This document shows positions 18,638 through 25,660 of a DNA stretch of 64,000 bases, piece after piece. Each line of letters starts with the position of its first letter. The first letter of the stretch is position 1. The stretch covers positions 124,001 to 188,000 of the forward strand of contig NZ_QXED01000009.1 of NCBI RefSeq assembly GCF_003583365.1. The letters are read 5' to 3'. The notes under the pieces were generated by a model. It was not told where the DNA came from and ran no database searches. It was given only the letters and a program-made list of their open reading frames with translations. This stretch comes from Fibrisoma montanum. GTDB lineage: Bacteria > Bacteroidota > Bacteroidia > Cytophagales > Spirosomataceae. The position numbers and the translations under genes were made by a program.

Positions 18638-18662
18638 CCGGGCGGTTCTGCGACCCGCCCGG
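18638..18662 (-). other. Hairpin between adaptor and pump genes
   Basis: CCGGGCGG (18638-18645) pairs with CCGCCCGG (18655-18662) within the unusually long 165-base gap between the adaptor and pump genes. There is no T run, so an mRNA processing or stability element is more likely than a terminator. Confidence 0.4.
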
Positions 18663-18692
18663 CTGCAAACTTGAAATCCGTAAACTGGAAGC

Positions 18693-19865
18693 TTAATTCT
18701 TGGCTACCTCCTCAGCCTGATCCCCCTTGCCGGGTGTCGAACGGGGAATGATCTGCATGCCGTCTTTTACGTTCTGGATGCCTTCATACACGACCCGTTC
18801 GCCGGGTTGCAGCCCCGACTTGACGATGTAGTACTTACCAACTCGGCTTTGCGGCACGAAGCTTTTGGACTTCACCCGGTTGGCCGCGTCAACGACGTAG
18901 ACGTAGTTTTTATCCTGGATTTCGAAGACGGCACGCTGGGGTACCAGCAGCGCATCACTCATGAAATTGTCCAGCCGGATGATGCCCGACGAACCATGCT
19001 TCAGCAAGCGCTGTGGATTAGGAAACCGGGCCCGCAGCGAAATCGTACCAGACTCTTCGTCGAAAATGGTTTCCATCGTTTCGATGCGGCCTTTCTGGGG
19101 ATAAACCGATGCGTCGGCCAGTACCATCTCAACGGCCTGCCCACCCTTGCCAACCAGGTTGCGGTTTTTCTTCAGAAAGTCTAAATATTCTTTTTCTGAT
19201 ACGTCGAAATAGGCAAACACCTCGTGGAGATCGGAGACCATGGTCAGCAGGGTACCTTCTTCGATCAGGCTGCCCATTTTAAACGGAATCCGGTTGATTA
19301 CCCCGTCGAACGGTGCCCGAATGTTCGTGTGGGCGAGGTGCAGATTAGCCTTGGCCAGTGCAGACCTGGCTTCGTCTATCTGCGCCCGGGCCGACTCAAG
19401 CTTGGCTTTAGCCAGCTGGAGTTCGGAGGGCGATATGATTTTTTTGTCGACCAGCATTTTTACCCGCTCCACCTCCACGGCCGCCGTTTTTTCGCTGGCC
19501 ATCGCGCTTTTCAGGGTAGCCCGGGCCCGATCAGCTTCGGCATTGTATTCCGCCTTGTTCAGGGTAAACAGCAGCTGCCCTTTTCGGACCCCCTGCCCTT
19601 CGTCGACGTGAATTTTCTCCAGAAAACCCGAAACACGGGCTCTTACTTCGACATTCCGAATGGCTTCGAGTGAGCTGACGTACTCGCGCTGAAGCGTTGT
19701 GGGCTGCCGGGTGAGCCGTACGACTGGAACGGCGAGCTTTTCTTCGGTTTTTTTCGATTGATCTTCATTAGACGTACAGCCCATTACTCCGCCGATTACC
19801 ATCAGCATGAGTAGTTTGTAGGTGCGTGGGCTCCGTACACTGCGTGCAATTTGTGTATTTATCAT
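18693..19865 (-). CDS. RND efflux periplasmic adaptor (HlyD/AcrA family)
   Basis: 390 residues: a lipoprotein signal with lipobox VMGC, a beta-barrel/lipoyl part (VRARVSGFLEKIHVDEGQGV and later THTNIRAPFDGVINRI), an alpha-hairpin (about 100-165) and a C-terminal membrane-proximal domain ending in LQPGERVVYEGIQNVKDGM. It bridges pump and outer membrane channel. It is the first gene of the operon. The upstream region holds tandem 11-bp TTAGAAA repeats (19972-20004), a likely response-regulator site, which fits control by the two-component system encoded at 20610-22753. Confidence 0.93.
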   Translation of the reverse strand: MINTQIARSVRSPRTYKLLMLMVIGGVMGCTSNEDQSKKTEEKLAVPVVRLTRQPTTLQREYVSSLEAIRNVEVRARVSGFLEKIHVDEGQGVRKGQLLFTLNKAEYNAEADRARATLKSAMASEKTAAVEVERVKMLVDKKIISPSELQLAKAKLESARAQIDEARSALAKANLHLAHTNIRAPFDGVINRIPFKMGSLIEEGTLLTMVSDLHEVFAYFDVSEKEYLDFLKKNRNLVGKGGQAVEMVLADASVYPQKGRIETMETIFDEESGTISLRARFPNPQRLLKHGSSGIIRLDNFMSDALLVPQRAVFEIQDKNYVYVVDAANRVKSKSFVPQSRVGKYYIVKSGLQPGERVVYEGIQNVKDGMQIIPRSTPGKGDQAEEVAKN

Positions 19866-19971
19866 AGTTGAGAAGGCATAAGCCGAACCAAGACAACGTG
19901 TTTTGGTGCAACAATCCGGCGTGTGTTTCTTTCTTTTTTTGGCAAGGTGGCCCCACAGACTAAGAGCAGGC

Positions 19972-20004
19972 TTAGAAAAAAATTAGAAAAATCTTAGAAA
20001 TTGG
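19972..20004 (-). promoter_or_regulatory. Three 11-bp-spaced TTAGAAA direct repeats upstream of the efflux operon
   Basis: On the + strand the units are TTAGAAAAAAA, TTAGAAAAATC and TTAGAAATTGG, with no gaps and exactly 11 bases apart. They lie 107-139 bases upstream of the adaptor start. Tandem direct repeats at one helical turn are the usual binding pattern of OmpR/PhoB-type regulators, and such a regulator is encoded at 22076-22753. The assignment is inferred. Confidence 0.6.
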
Positions 20005-20021
20005 AAAAGCCATAAAATTGT

Positions 20022-20064
20022 ACAAAAACAAAAACCCTGTCAGGATCAGCGTCCCAACAGGGTT
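20022..20064 (-). terminator. Leftward terminator upstream of the efflux promoter
   Basis: Read on the minus strand, AACCCTGT and ACAGGGTT form an 8-bp stem with a 16-base loop, followed by a TTTGTTTTTGT tract. It would stop transcripts from the two-component/small-protein unit before the efflux operon, which implies a separate efflux promoter. Confidence 0.65.
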
Positions 20065-20207
20065 ATTAGCAACCATCTCAATCAGCTACGGCGCGAATCA
20101 GACGAAGTAGTCCTGATTCACAGCAATCCATTTACTTTATCACAGAGGCTGTCCCATCCGCTACAACTTGACATCTCCGTTAGTGGATCAAAGTTCCTGT
20201 CTACTTC

Positions 20208-20251
20208 TTAGAAAGTGCTTAACGGATTATTAGATTTTACTTAGATATTTC
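20208..20251 (-). promoter_or_regulatory. Four tandem 11-bp TTAGA-type repeats
   Basis: Consecutive units TTAGAAAGTGC, TTAACGGATTA, TTAGATTTTAC and TTAGATATTTC run without gaps at an 11-base period. The first two closely resemble units in the block at 20588-20620, pointing to one binding protein. Confidence 0.55.
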
Positions 20252-20308
20252 TGGAATAATCAGTCGATGGAAATAGAATGGAACAAAGTCGAAAAAATGA
20301 ACTGATTA

Positions 20309-20542
20309 TCAGAAGAAACGAATGAGATCCGTCTGCCAGATAATTAGCAGCGTCAGCAAAATCAGACCGATCATTAGGAGCAGCAGCCAATCCGGCTTGG
20401 GGGATGGAGGAGTCCGGGGCGTGGTAGACGGGGTAGCCTTCGTCGGTACCACCCGCCCCGGTGAACTATACGCCAGACGAGTATCGTCCAGCAAGTCTTC
20501 CATCCTGGCCGGTTTAAGCTGGTTATCAAGAAACCGTGACAT
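20309..20542 (-). CDS. Small single-pass membrane protein
   Basis: 77 residues: a hydrophilic N-terminal part (MSRFLDNQLKPARMEDLLDD), a Pro/Thr/Ser-rich linker (about 29-48), and a C-terminal membrane helix (WLLLLMIGLILLTLLIIW) with a short basic end. It is read in the same direction as the two-component system, 68 bases after the kinase stop, and has its own block of 11-bp repeats 46 bases upstream of its start. I do not recognise a family. Its position suggests a membrane accessory of the kinase or of the efflux pump. Confidence 0.6.
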   Translation of the reverse strand: MSRFLDNQLKPARMEDLLDDTRLAYSSPGRVVPTKATPSTTPRTPPSPKPDWLLLLMIGLILLTLLIIWQTDLIRFF

Positions 20543-20587
20543 ACACCAAAAGTAAGTACCAGATATTAATAATATCTAAACATTTCC

Positions 20588-20620
20588 TTAGAAAGTCCTT
20601 AGAAACAGGCTAACGAATTA
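20588..20620 (-). promoter_or_regulatory. Tandem 11-bp repeats upstream of the small membrane protein
   Basis: Units TTAGAAAGTCC and TTAGAAACAGG follow each other directly, and a third, weaker unit CTAACGAATTA overlaps the kinase stop. The block is 46 bases upstream of the start at 20542. It has the same core and period as the two blocks before the efflux operon. Confidence 0.55.
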
Positions 20621-21974
20621 GCTCTATTGTAAACACCGTGGGTTTACCGGCTCCTGACTGGGCCGTCAGATGGCCGCGATGCAGCCGGATGATGCGCTCA
20701 ACCAGCGAAAGCCCAACACCATACCCCCGGGTTTCGGCGGTTTGTCGGCCGCGGTAGAACGGTTCAAATATATACGGCAGATCATCGGCGGGAATGGGAT
20801 CGCCTTCGTTTTCAACGCTGATGCGAACCACCTGCTCTTCAAAGCCGACACGGATCAACGCCTGGCCGTCCGACGAAAACTTGCAGGCGTTTTCGGTTAG
20901 GTTCTTGAGCGCTGTCCGGAGCAGAGCGGCATTTCCGGGTATGGCCAGCTGATCAAAATCATCGGGCAATTCGCCCAGATCGACCGTTACCTGGTAGCGG
21001 GGATTGATACCGCTTACTTCGTCGCGAACGTCCCAGACGATTTCATCGATACGGACCGCATCGGTCAGTAACCCTACGGCGTCGTCGCGGTTCACCTGCG
21101 ACAACTGCAGCAGTTCACGCGTCAGGGCCGACAGCTCCCCAACGTCGTCGAGAACCGATCGGATCGTTCGTTCGTAGGCCTGCGGTTCCCGCCGGTTAAG
21201 CAGCGCCACTTCCAGTTGTGAACTGATCTGCGTGAGCGGGTTTTTCAACTCATGCGATACGTTGGCCACAAACATCCGCTGTAGCCGAAACGATTCGTCA
21301 ATCCGGTCGAGCAGCCGGTTGATGGTAGACGACAGCCGGCTGATTTCGTCCTGCTCGGGCGAAACCGGCAGCCGTTCATGCAGCGTACGGGGGAAAATGT
21401 AGCTCAATTGCTTTTCAATCTGCTGCATAGGCTGCAGGGCATCGCCCGCGTAGAGCCAGCCCGAAAAGGCAACGATTGTCGTGATAGCAAGAAAGACGCC
21501 CCCGAATGCCCACATCATCCGGCGCAGAAACTGATCGCCATATACGTTTTCGGCACTGGCCAGCACCACATACTGACCCGTTGGAGTTTCGTACACAATT
21601 CCTGACAGGTAGTAGTTTTTCCAGCGAAAATCCCGTCGGCTCTGTTGCCGGACATTGGTCAGTTCATACTTGGGTATGCCCAGCGTAATGAGATCGTTGG
21701 TTGTGAAGATCGGGAAGTTTTGCTCGTTGTAAACGGTGATTTTCTGGTTGGGTAGCTGGTCTTTTCGCAGCTGGCTCAGCCGACGCAGCAACTGCGGCTC
21801 CAGGCGCTGCCGGATAAAGAGTTCGCCATAGGTGTTGGCTTTCCGGTCGAGCCGGTGGTAAAAATCGGAGGTGATGTAATACCAGATAAAGCCATAGATG
21901 CTGGCAAAAGTCAGCGCCACAATGGCCGAAACCAGGGCCGTGAAACGAAGCGTCAGGCGCGTACGGATGGTCAT
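20610..21974 (-). CDS. Membrane sensor histidine kinase with HAMP domain
   Basis: 454 residues: helix 1 (about 8-32), a periplasmic sensor of about 125 residues, helix 2 (about 155-178), HAMP, HisKA with VSHELKNPLTQISSQLEVAL, and HATPase with N box NLTENACKFS and G2 GYGVGLSLVERIIRLH. The G1 region reads SVENEGDPIPADDLPYIFEPF. This layout fits CusS/BaeS-like kinases. The gene follows its response regulator, with an unusual ~100-base purine/pyrimidine hairpin between them. The likely targets are the efflux operon and the small membrane protein. The signal is unknown. Confidence 0.9.
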   Translation of the reverse strand: MTIRTRLTLRFTALVSAIVALTFASIYGFIWYYITSDFYHRLDRKANTYGELFIRQRLEPQLLRRLSQLRKDQLPNQKITVYNEQNFPIFTTNDLITLGIPKYELTNVRQQSRRDFRWKNYYLSGIVYETPTGQYVVLASAENVYGDQFLRRMMWAFGGVFLAITTIVAFSGWLYAGDALQPMQQIEKQLSYIFPRTLHERLPVSPEQDEISRLSSTINRLLDRIDESFRLQRMFVANVSHELKNPLTQISSQLEVALLNRREPQAYERTIRSVLDDVGELSALTRELLQLSQVNRDDAVGLLTDAVRIDEIVWDVRDEVSGINPRYQVTVDLGELPDDFDQLAIPGNAALLRTALKNLTENACKFSSDGQALIRVGFEEQVVRISVENEGDPIPADDLPYIFEPFYRGRQTAETRGYGVGLSLVERIIRLHRGHLTAQSGAGKPTVFTIELIR

Positions 21975-21977
21975 GGG

Positions 21978-22076
21978 GAGAGGAGGAAAGGGAGGAAAGG
22001 AGGAAATGGAGGAAGGGAGGAAAGGCGTAAAGGACTCTGGTCGAAGCTCCTTTTCTCCTTTCCTCCCTTCCTCCTT
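21978..22076. repeat. Polypurine/polypyrimidine inverted repeat between regulator and kinase genes
   Basis: A run of A/G followed by C/T, with an 18-bp perfect core: GGAGGAAGGGAGGAAAGG (22008-22025) pairs with 22057-22074. It closely resembles the element at 4434-4522. Being inside a two-gene operon, it may attenuate kinase transcription or protect the regulator mRNA end. Confidence 0.7.
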
Positions 22077-22753
22077 TACTCCTCTTTTAACACATACCCC
22101 ATACCAAACTGTGTGTGAATGAGTTTGGTCGGGAAATCCCGGTCAATTTTTTTCCTCAGGTAGTTGATGTATACCTCTACTACGTTGGTGCCGGTATCGA
22201 AATTCAGGTCCCACACATGTTCGGCAATAGCCGCTTTCGACAGGACTCGCCCCTGGTTACGAATCAGGAATTCGAGCAGCGCAAACTCGCGGGCAGTCAG
22301 GTCGACAGGCTGCCCGTTCCGGGTAACCGTTTTGGAATCCAGGTTCATTTCGAGGTCGGCGTACCGCAGCGTCTGTGCGGTCATGGCTACCTGCGTACCC
22401 CGCCGGGTCATGGCCCGTAGCCGTGCCAGCAGTTCCGAAAACTGGAACGGTTTAGTCAGATATTGATCGGCCCCCGCGTCAAACCCGGTGATTTTATCGT
22501 CGGTTTCGCCTAGAGCCGTCAGCAGCAGAATCGGCGTCGATAAGCCGCTGGCCCGGAGTTCATGCGTCAGCTCAAAACCATTCAGCCCCGGCAGAATGAC
22601 ATCGGAAATGATGGCCGCGTAATTATTCTTCAAGGCTAACCGCTTGGCGATCAGTCCATCATACGCTATATCTACCTCATACTGGCTCTCTTCGAGCCCC
22701 TGCTGAATGGCGTGCAGGGTTTTGGGTTCATCTTCTACTACCAGGATTTTCAT
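22076..22753 (-). CDS. OmpR/PhoB-family response regulator
   Basis: The start at 22753 (MKILVVEDEPKTLHAIQQGL) matches the family; an in-frame ATG 27 bases upstream adds an atypical leader. The ~225-residue protein has a receiver domain (about 1-120) with the acidic pair near the N-terminus, the phospho-accepting Asp in IISDVILPGLNGFEL, and the Lys in YLTKPFQ. A winged-helix DNA-binding domain follows, ending in VVEVYINYLRKKIDRDF and a GMGYVL tail. It pairs with the kinase downstream. Such regulators bind 11-bp direct repeats, which are present in three blocks in this locus. Confidence 0.92.
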   Translation of the reverse strand: MKILVVEDEPKTLHAIQQGLEESQYEVDIAYDGLIAKRLALKNNYAAIISDVILPGLNGFELTHELRASGLSTPILLLTALGETDDKITGFDAGADQYLTKPFQFSELLARLRAMTRRGTQVAMTAQTLRYADLEMNLDSKTVTRNGQPVDLTAREFALLEFLIRNQGRVLSKAAIAEHVWDLNFDTGTNVVEVYINYLRKKIDRDFPTKLIHTQFGMGYVLKEE

Positions 22754-22798
22754 ATCTGTAGTGTCTGTCGACACAGTCATAATTAGGTAAACAACTTT

Positions 22799-23581
22799 CT
22801 ACGTATTTATTCTTTCCGGACGATTGTCTACGTTGTTGAGATACTCCTCGCCTTTCTTTGTATCAAACCGGTACAGATAAGGCGCTTTATGGGCGCCACC
22901 CGTCCACTTTTTGTCCAGCCGCTCCAGAATTTCAAGGCTCAGCATCTTCCGCTGGAAGTTGGTACGCAGCAGCTTCTTACCCAGAATGGTCTCATACAGA
23001 CGCTGCAGGTCACCCATCGTAAAGGTTTCCGGCAGCAGGTTAAAGCCTACCAGTCGGTGATCGAGCATCAGCCGAAGGGTATCGAGTGCTTTCTGCACAA
23101 TCAGCGAATGATCAAGCACCAGCGAAGGCAACTCCCGTACGTCGTACCAGCCGATAGATTCCGATAATACGTCGGGGGATGGAACCACCCGCGAAAAATC
23201 CACCAGCGCGTAGTAACCAATCGACACAAACCGGCGCGTGAACCAATGGTCGGCCGGAAGGTCCACCCCGTTTGCCCCGGCAATTTTACGACCAAAGTGA
23301 TCGCTGCCCCGACCGAGTTGCCCAAACGTATGGAACTGCTCCAGATAGATGTCCGTCAGCCCGGTACGTTCGGCCAGAATGCGCTTGGCCGCGTCGTCGA
23401 CATCCTCCTGCCGGTGAACCAGCCCGCCCGGCAAAGCCAGCAGATCCGTCCGCCGGAACGTCAGCAGCAACACCTTCAGCTCATTTTCGTGGAAGCCGAA
23501 AATAACGCAGTCGACAGAAAGGCTGGGCAACCACTGCTGTTCGCTGTTCAGAAATTCGTGTAAATCGGTGCTGCGCTGCAT
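22799..23581 (-). CDS. Nudix-domain transcriptional regulator (NrtR/AraR-like), probably not a hydrolase
   Basis: 260 residues: a Nudix domain (about 15-150) followed by a winged-helix region (about 165-240, with FTMGDLQRLYETILGKKLL and NFQRKMLSLEILERL). The Nudix box reads GGLVHRQEDVDDAAKRILAE and continues RTGL; compared with GX5EX7REUXEEXGU, the REUXEE core has become RILAER, so two of the acidic metal ligands are replaced. This supports a ligand-sensing repressor rather than an enzyme. Nudix-type regulators of this shape control sugar use (AraR of Bacteroides) or NAD metabolism (NrtR). The neighbouring sugar-isomerase gene and GH3 remnant favour sugar control. Confidence 0.82.
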   Translation of the reverse strand: MQRSTDLHEFLNSEQQWLPSLSVDCVIFGFHENELKVLLLTFRRTDLLALPGGLVHRQEDVDDAAKRILAERTGLTDIYLEQFHTFGQLGRGSDHFGRKIAGANGVDLPADHWFTRRFVSIGYYALVDFSRVVPSPDVLSESIGWYDVRELPSLVLDHSLIVQKALDTLRLMLDHRLVGFNLLPETFTMGDLQRLYETILGKKLLRTNFQRKMLSLEILERLDKKWTGGAHKAPYLYRFDTKKGEEYLNNVDNRPERINT

Positions 23582-23643
23582 AGACTACGGTGGGGCTAAA
23601 TTCCTGGTAAAGAAAACTTTGTTATTCGAATTTTACAGCATAT

Positions 23644-23666
23644 TATTGTACCATTATGATACAATA
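23644..23666. promoter_or_regulatory. Palindromic operator candidate upstream of the Nudix regulator
   Basis: TATTGTA and TACAATA are exact inverted copies separated by 9 bases, 63 bases upstream of the regulator start and 64 bases before the GH3 remnant. The position suits autoregulation or control of the divergent gene. Confidence 0.45.
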
Positions 23667-23729
23667 TCCGATCAGTGCGCTGGAGCGCTGATTCACGTAT
23701 CGGGTGTCGTTCTGCGTTGCTAAGATAGT

Positions 23730-23996
23730 ATGAAGTCACTGGCAAAATCCGCTTTTTGGTTGCCCGGTATCCTGGCGGTTCCGTCCGCGTCGACCTTACC
23801 CCGGGATGCCTCGTTGCCGGGCGACCGTCCGGCCCTTGCCAATATGTATCTGGATCGTCCGGCCGTTCTGTTTGACTTCTCGTTAATGGAAGCGGTTCAG
23901 GCACAGAAAGACAACGTACCGTACAGTTCGAAAAATCCGTTATACAAACTCGGCTTCGGCCTTAGTTATTCATCGACCGCCGTTTCGCGTCGGTAA
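23730..23996 (+). pseudogene. Remnant of a GH3 beta-glucosidase
   Basis: An 88-codon frame. A signal-like start is followed by ANMYLDRPAV and then directly by FDFSLMEAVQAQKDNVPY and NPLYKLGFGLSYS. The last stretch is the C-terminal signature of GH3 enzymes. In intact members, dozens of residues separate the DRPAV strand from the LPSSMEAV segment, and about 600 residues precede them, so this frame looks like the product of large internal deletions. It is unlikely to have activity. Confidence 0.65.
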
Positions 23997-24027
23997 GCCT
24001 TTGGTAACACATTACTAACTCCTGACT

Positions 24028-24918
24028 ATGTCACTGACTCACAAAATTTCGCGTAACCAGTTTCTCAGAACAAGCGCTCTGGCGGCTTCGGCTACGTTCC
24101 TGACCGGTCGCGTTGCGTTCGGCAAACCCCTGGATAAAGTTGGTCTTCAGTTGTACACCCTGCGCAACGAACTAAGCAAAGACGTAGAAGGCACATTAAA
24201 GAAAGTAGCCGAAATCGGCTACAAAGAGGTCGAAACGTTTGGGTACGCCGACGGTAAGTTTTTTGGCAAGTCGCCCAAGGAGTTCAAGCAGTTGCTGGAC
24301 AGCCTGGGGCTGAGCGCCGTGAGTGGCCACTACCTGGTTGGCTCAGCCATGCCGGCTGTGAAAGGGACGCTGACCAACGGCTGGGAGCAGGCAATCAACG
24401 ACGCCAAAGAGGTTGGCCTGAAGTATATGATCTGCGCTTTCCTGTTCCCCAACGAACGCAAAACGCTGGACGATTACAAACGCTACGTTGACCTGTTCAA
24501 TAAGTCAGGCGAAGCCACCAAAAAGCAAGGCATTCAGTTTGGTTATCACAACCACGACTTTGAGTTTCAGCCGGTAGACGGCCAGATGCCTTACGACCTG
24601 CTGCTGAAAGGCACCGATCCGAAGCTGGTCAAAATGGAGCTTGACCTGTACTGGGTCGTGTTTGCCGGCAAAGATCCGGTCGATATGTTCAAGCAGAATC
24701 CCGGCCGGTTCCCGCTGGTCCACCTGAAGGACATGGAAAAATCGTCGGAGCGGGCTTTTGCTGAAGTCGGCACGGGGTCCATCAACTTCCAGCGCATTAT
24801 GGATGCCCGGAAAACTGCGGGTATCGAACACTTCTTCGTGGAGCAGGACGTTTGCAAGCGTCCTCCGCTGGACTGTATTGCTACCAGCTTCGCGAATGTA
24901 AAGAAACTGACTGTTTAA
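24028..24918 (+). CDS. Sugar phosphate isomerase/epimerase-like TIM-barrel protein, exported
   Basis: 296 residues with a Tat/Sec-like leader (ISRNQFLRTSALAASATFL) and a xylose-isomerase-like TIM barrel. Metal-ligand motifs are visible: HNHDFEF, VKMELDLYW, LVHLKDM and FFVEQD, supplying the Glu, Asp, His and Glu positions. The family covers hydroxypyruvate isomerase, inosose dehydratase-type and 3-keto-sugar-processing enzymes. Export to the periplasm is common for Bacteroidota members that act on sugars. The exact reaction is not predictable. A very strong hairpin follows the stop. Confidence 0.86.
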   Translation: MSLTHKISRNQFLRTSALAASATFLTGRVAFGKPLDKVGLQLYTLRNELSKDVEGTLKKVAEIGYKEVETFGYADGKFFGKSPKEFKQLLDSLGLSAVSGHYLVGSAMPAVKGTLTNGWEQAINDAKEVGLKYMICAFLFPNERKTLDDYKRYVDLFNKSGEATKKQGIQFGYHNHDFEFQPVDGQMPYDLLLKGTDPKLVKMELDLYWVVFAGKDPVDMFKQNPGRFPLVHLKDMEKSSERAFAEVGTGSINFQRIMDARKTAGIEHFFVEQDVCKRPPLDCIATSFANVKKLTV

Positions 24919-24925
24919 AACCGGC

Positions 24926-24991
24926 GGATGCCCCTATACGCAGCCAGCCGCTCTGTATCACACGAGCGGCTGGCTGCGTATAGGGGCATCC
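24926..24991. terminator. Perfect 28-bp hairpin after the isomerase-like gene
   Basis: 24926-24953 is the exact reverse complement of 24964-24991, with a 10-base loop, beginning 7 bases after the stop. It lacks a long T run. It probably ends or protects the isomerase mRNA. Confidence 0.8.
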
Positions 24992-25153
24992 GGTTCGTTT
25001 CGATGGCTGTTCCGGACCATTAGCTCACTTTAGGCCGGACGTTCTGCACAGTGAAATAATCCTAATGTTCTATAGATTATTACACCATTATAAGTAGATT
25101 TTAATAAAAATAGTGTTATATTAGCGTATACTCACTATACTCAACACATCGAT

Positions 25154-25453
25154 ATGGAAGCGACAAAACTAACCCTGACTTTGTTGGGCTTGCTCATTGC
25201 ATCGGGTCTACTGACATATTTCACCCGAAACGACCAGCCGGCGTTTATTAATGAACCGCGTAAGAAAAAGCATCATAAGAAGGAACGAAAGCGCGAACTC
25301 CAGCCCCGGCTGCTTGAGAACGGCGTTGTTGTGCTCAGCTCTGAGCGGGAAAAGCGGCTATGGAAGGAAAAACAGCGATTGGATGACCTCTTTGAGGACG
25401 ATATGCCCGTTGACCAGCGCCCTGCTCAGCCCTCCCCTACGCCGGGTGCATAA
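25154..25453 (+). CDS. Small membrane-anchored, highly charged protein
   Basis: 99 residues. An N-terminal hydrophobic helix (LTLTLLGLLIASGLLTYF) is followed by a very basic stretch (PRKKKHHKKERKRE), an amphipathic Glu/Arg/Lys helix (about 62-82) and a Pro-rich tail. It is preceded by an AT-rich region and followed by a good terminator, so it looks like a single-gene unit. I recognise no family. The basic segment next to the membrane would lie in the cytoplasm and might bind nucleic acid or phospholipid. Confidence 0.6.
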   Translation: MEATKLTLTLLGLLIASGLLTYFTRNDQPAFINEPRKKKHHKKERKRELQPRLLENGVVVLSSEREKRLWKEKQRLDDLFEDDMPVDQRPAQPSPTPGA

Positions 25454-25504
25454 CCCATGCGATTGAGCAGCCGGGATGTTGTATAAAAACAAGATGAATT
25501 CTGT

Positions 25505-25534
25505 GAAAAGCCGACGGTCATTGTCGGCTTTTTC
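25505..25534 (+). terminator. Rho-independent terminator
   Basis: AAAAGCCGAC (25506-25515) pairs with GTCGGCTTTT (25523-25532), with a T run at the end. It lies 52 bases after the stop at 25453. Confidence 0.85.
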
Positions 25535-25592
25535 TACAAACGTACCGTTGTCGCTGAAAAGCCGGTATGATTTCCAAATTACTGCGGTCGTC

Positions 25593-25626
25593 TTGTTTAG
25601 AAATATTCTAAGTTTACGTATATTTG
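25593..25626 (+). promoter_or_regulatory. -33/-7 promoter containing a Fur-box-like palindrome
   Basis: TATATTTG (25619-25626) matches the Bacteroidota -7 consensus TAnnTTTG, and a TTG at 25593-25595 sits near the -33 position. Between them lies the palindrome TTTAGAAATATTCTAAG (25596-25612), similar to three other sites in this iron island. Binding there would block the polymerase. Confidence 0.6.
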
Positions 25627-25660
25627 CTACTCAAAAGTGCATTAAACTTGATCTGATCAC

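Larger units (their letters stand above)
19866..20308. other. Regulatory intergenic region upstream of the efflux operon (443 bases)
   Basis: Contains two blocks of 11-bp repeats (19972-20004 and 20208-20251) and a leftward terminator (20033-20064) between them. No coding region is supported. Confidence 0.6.
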
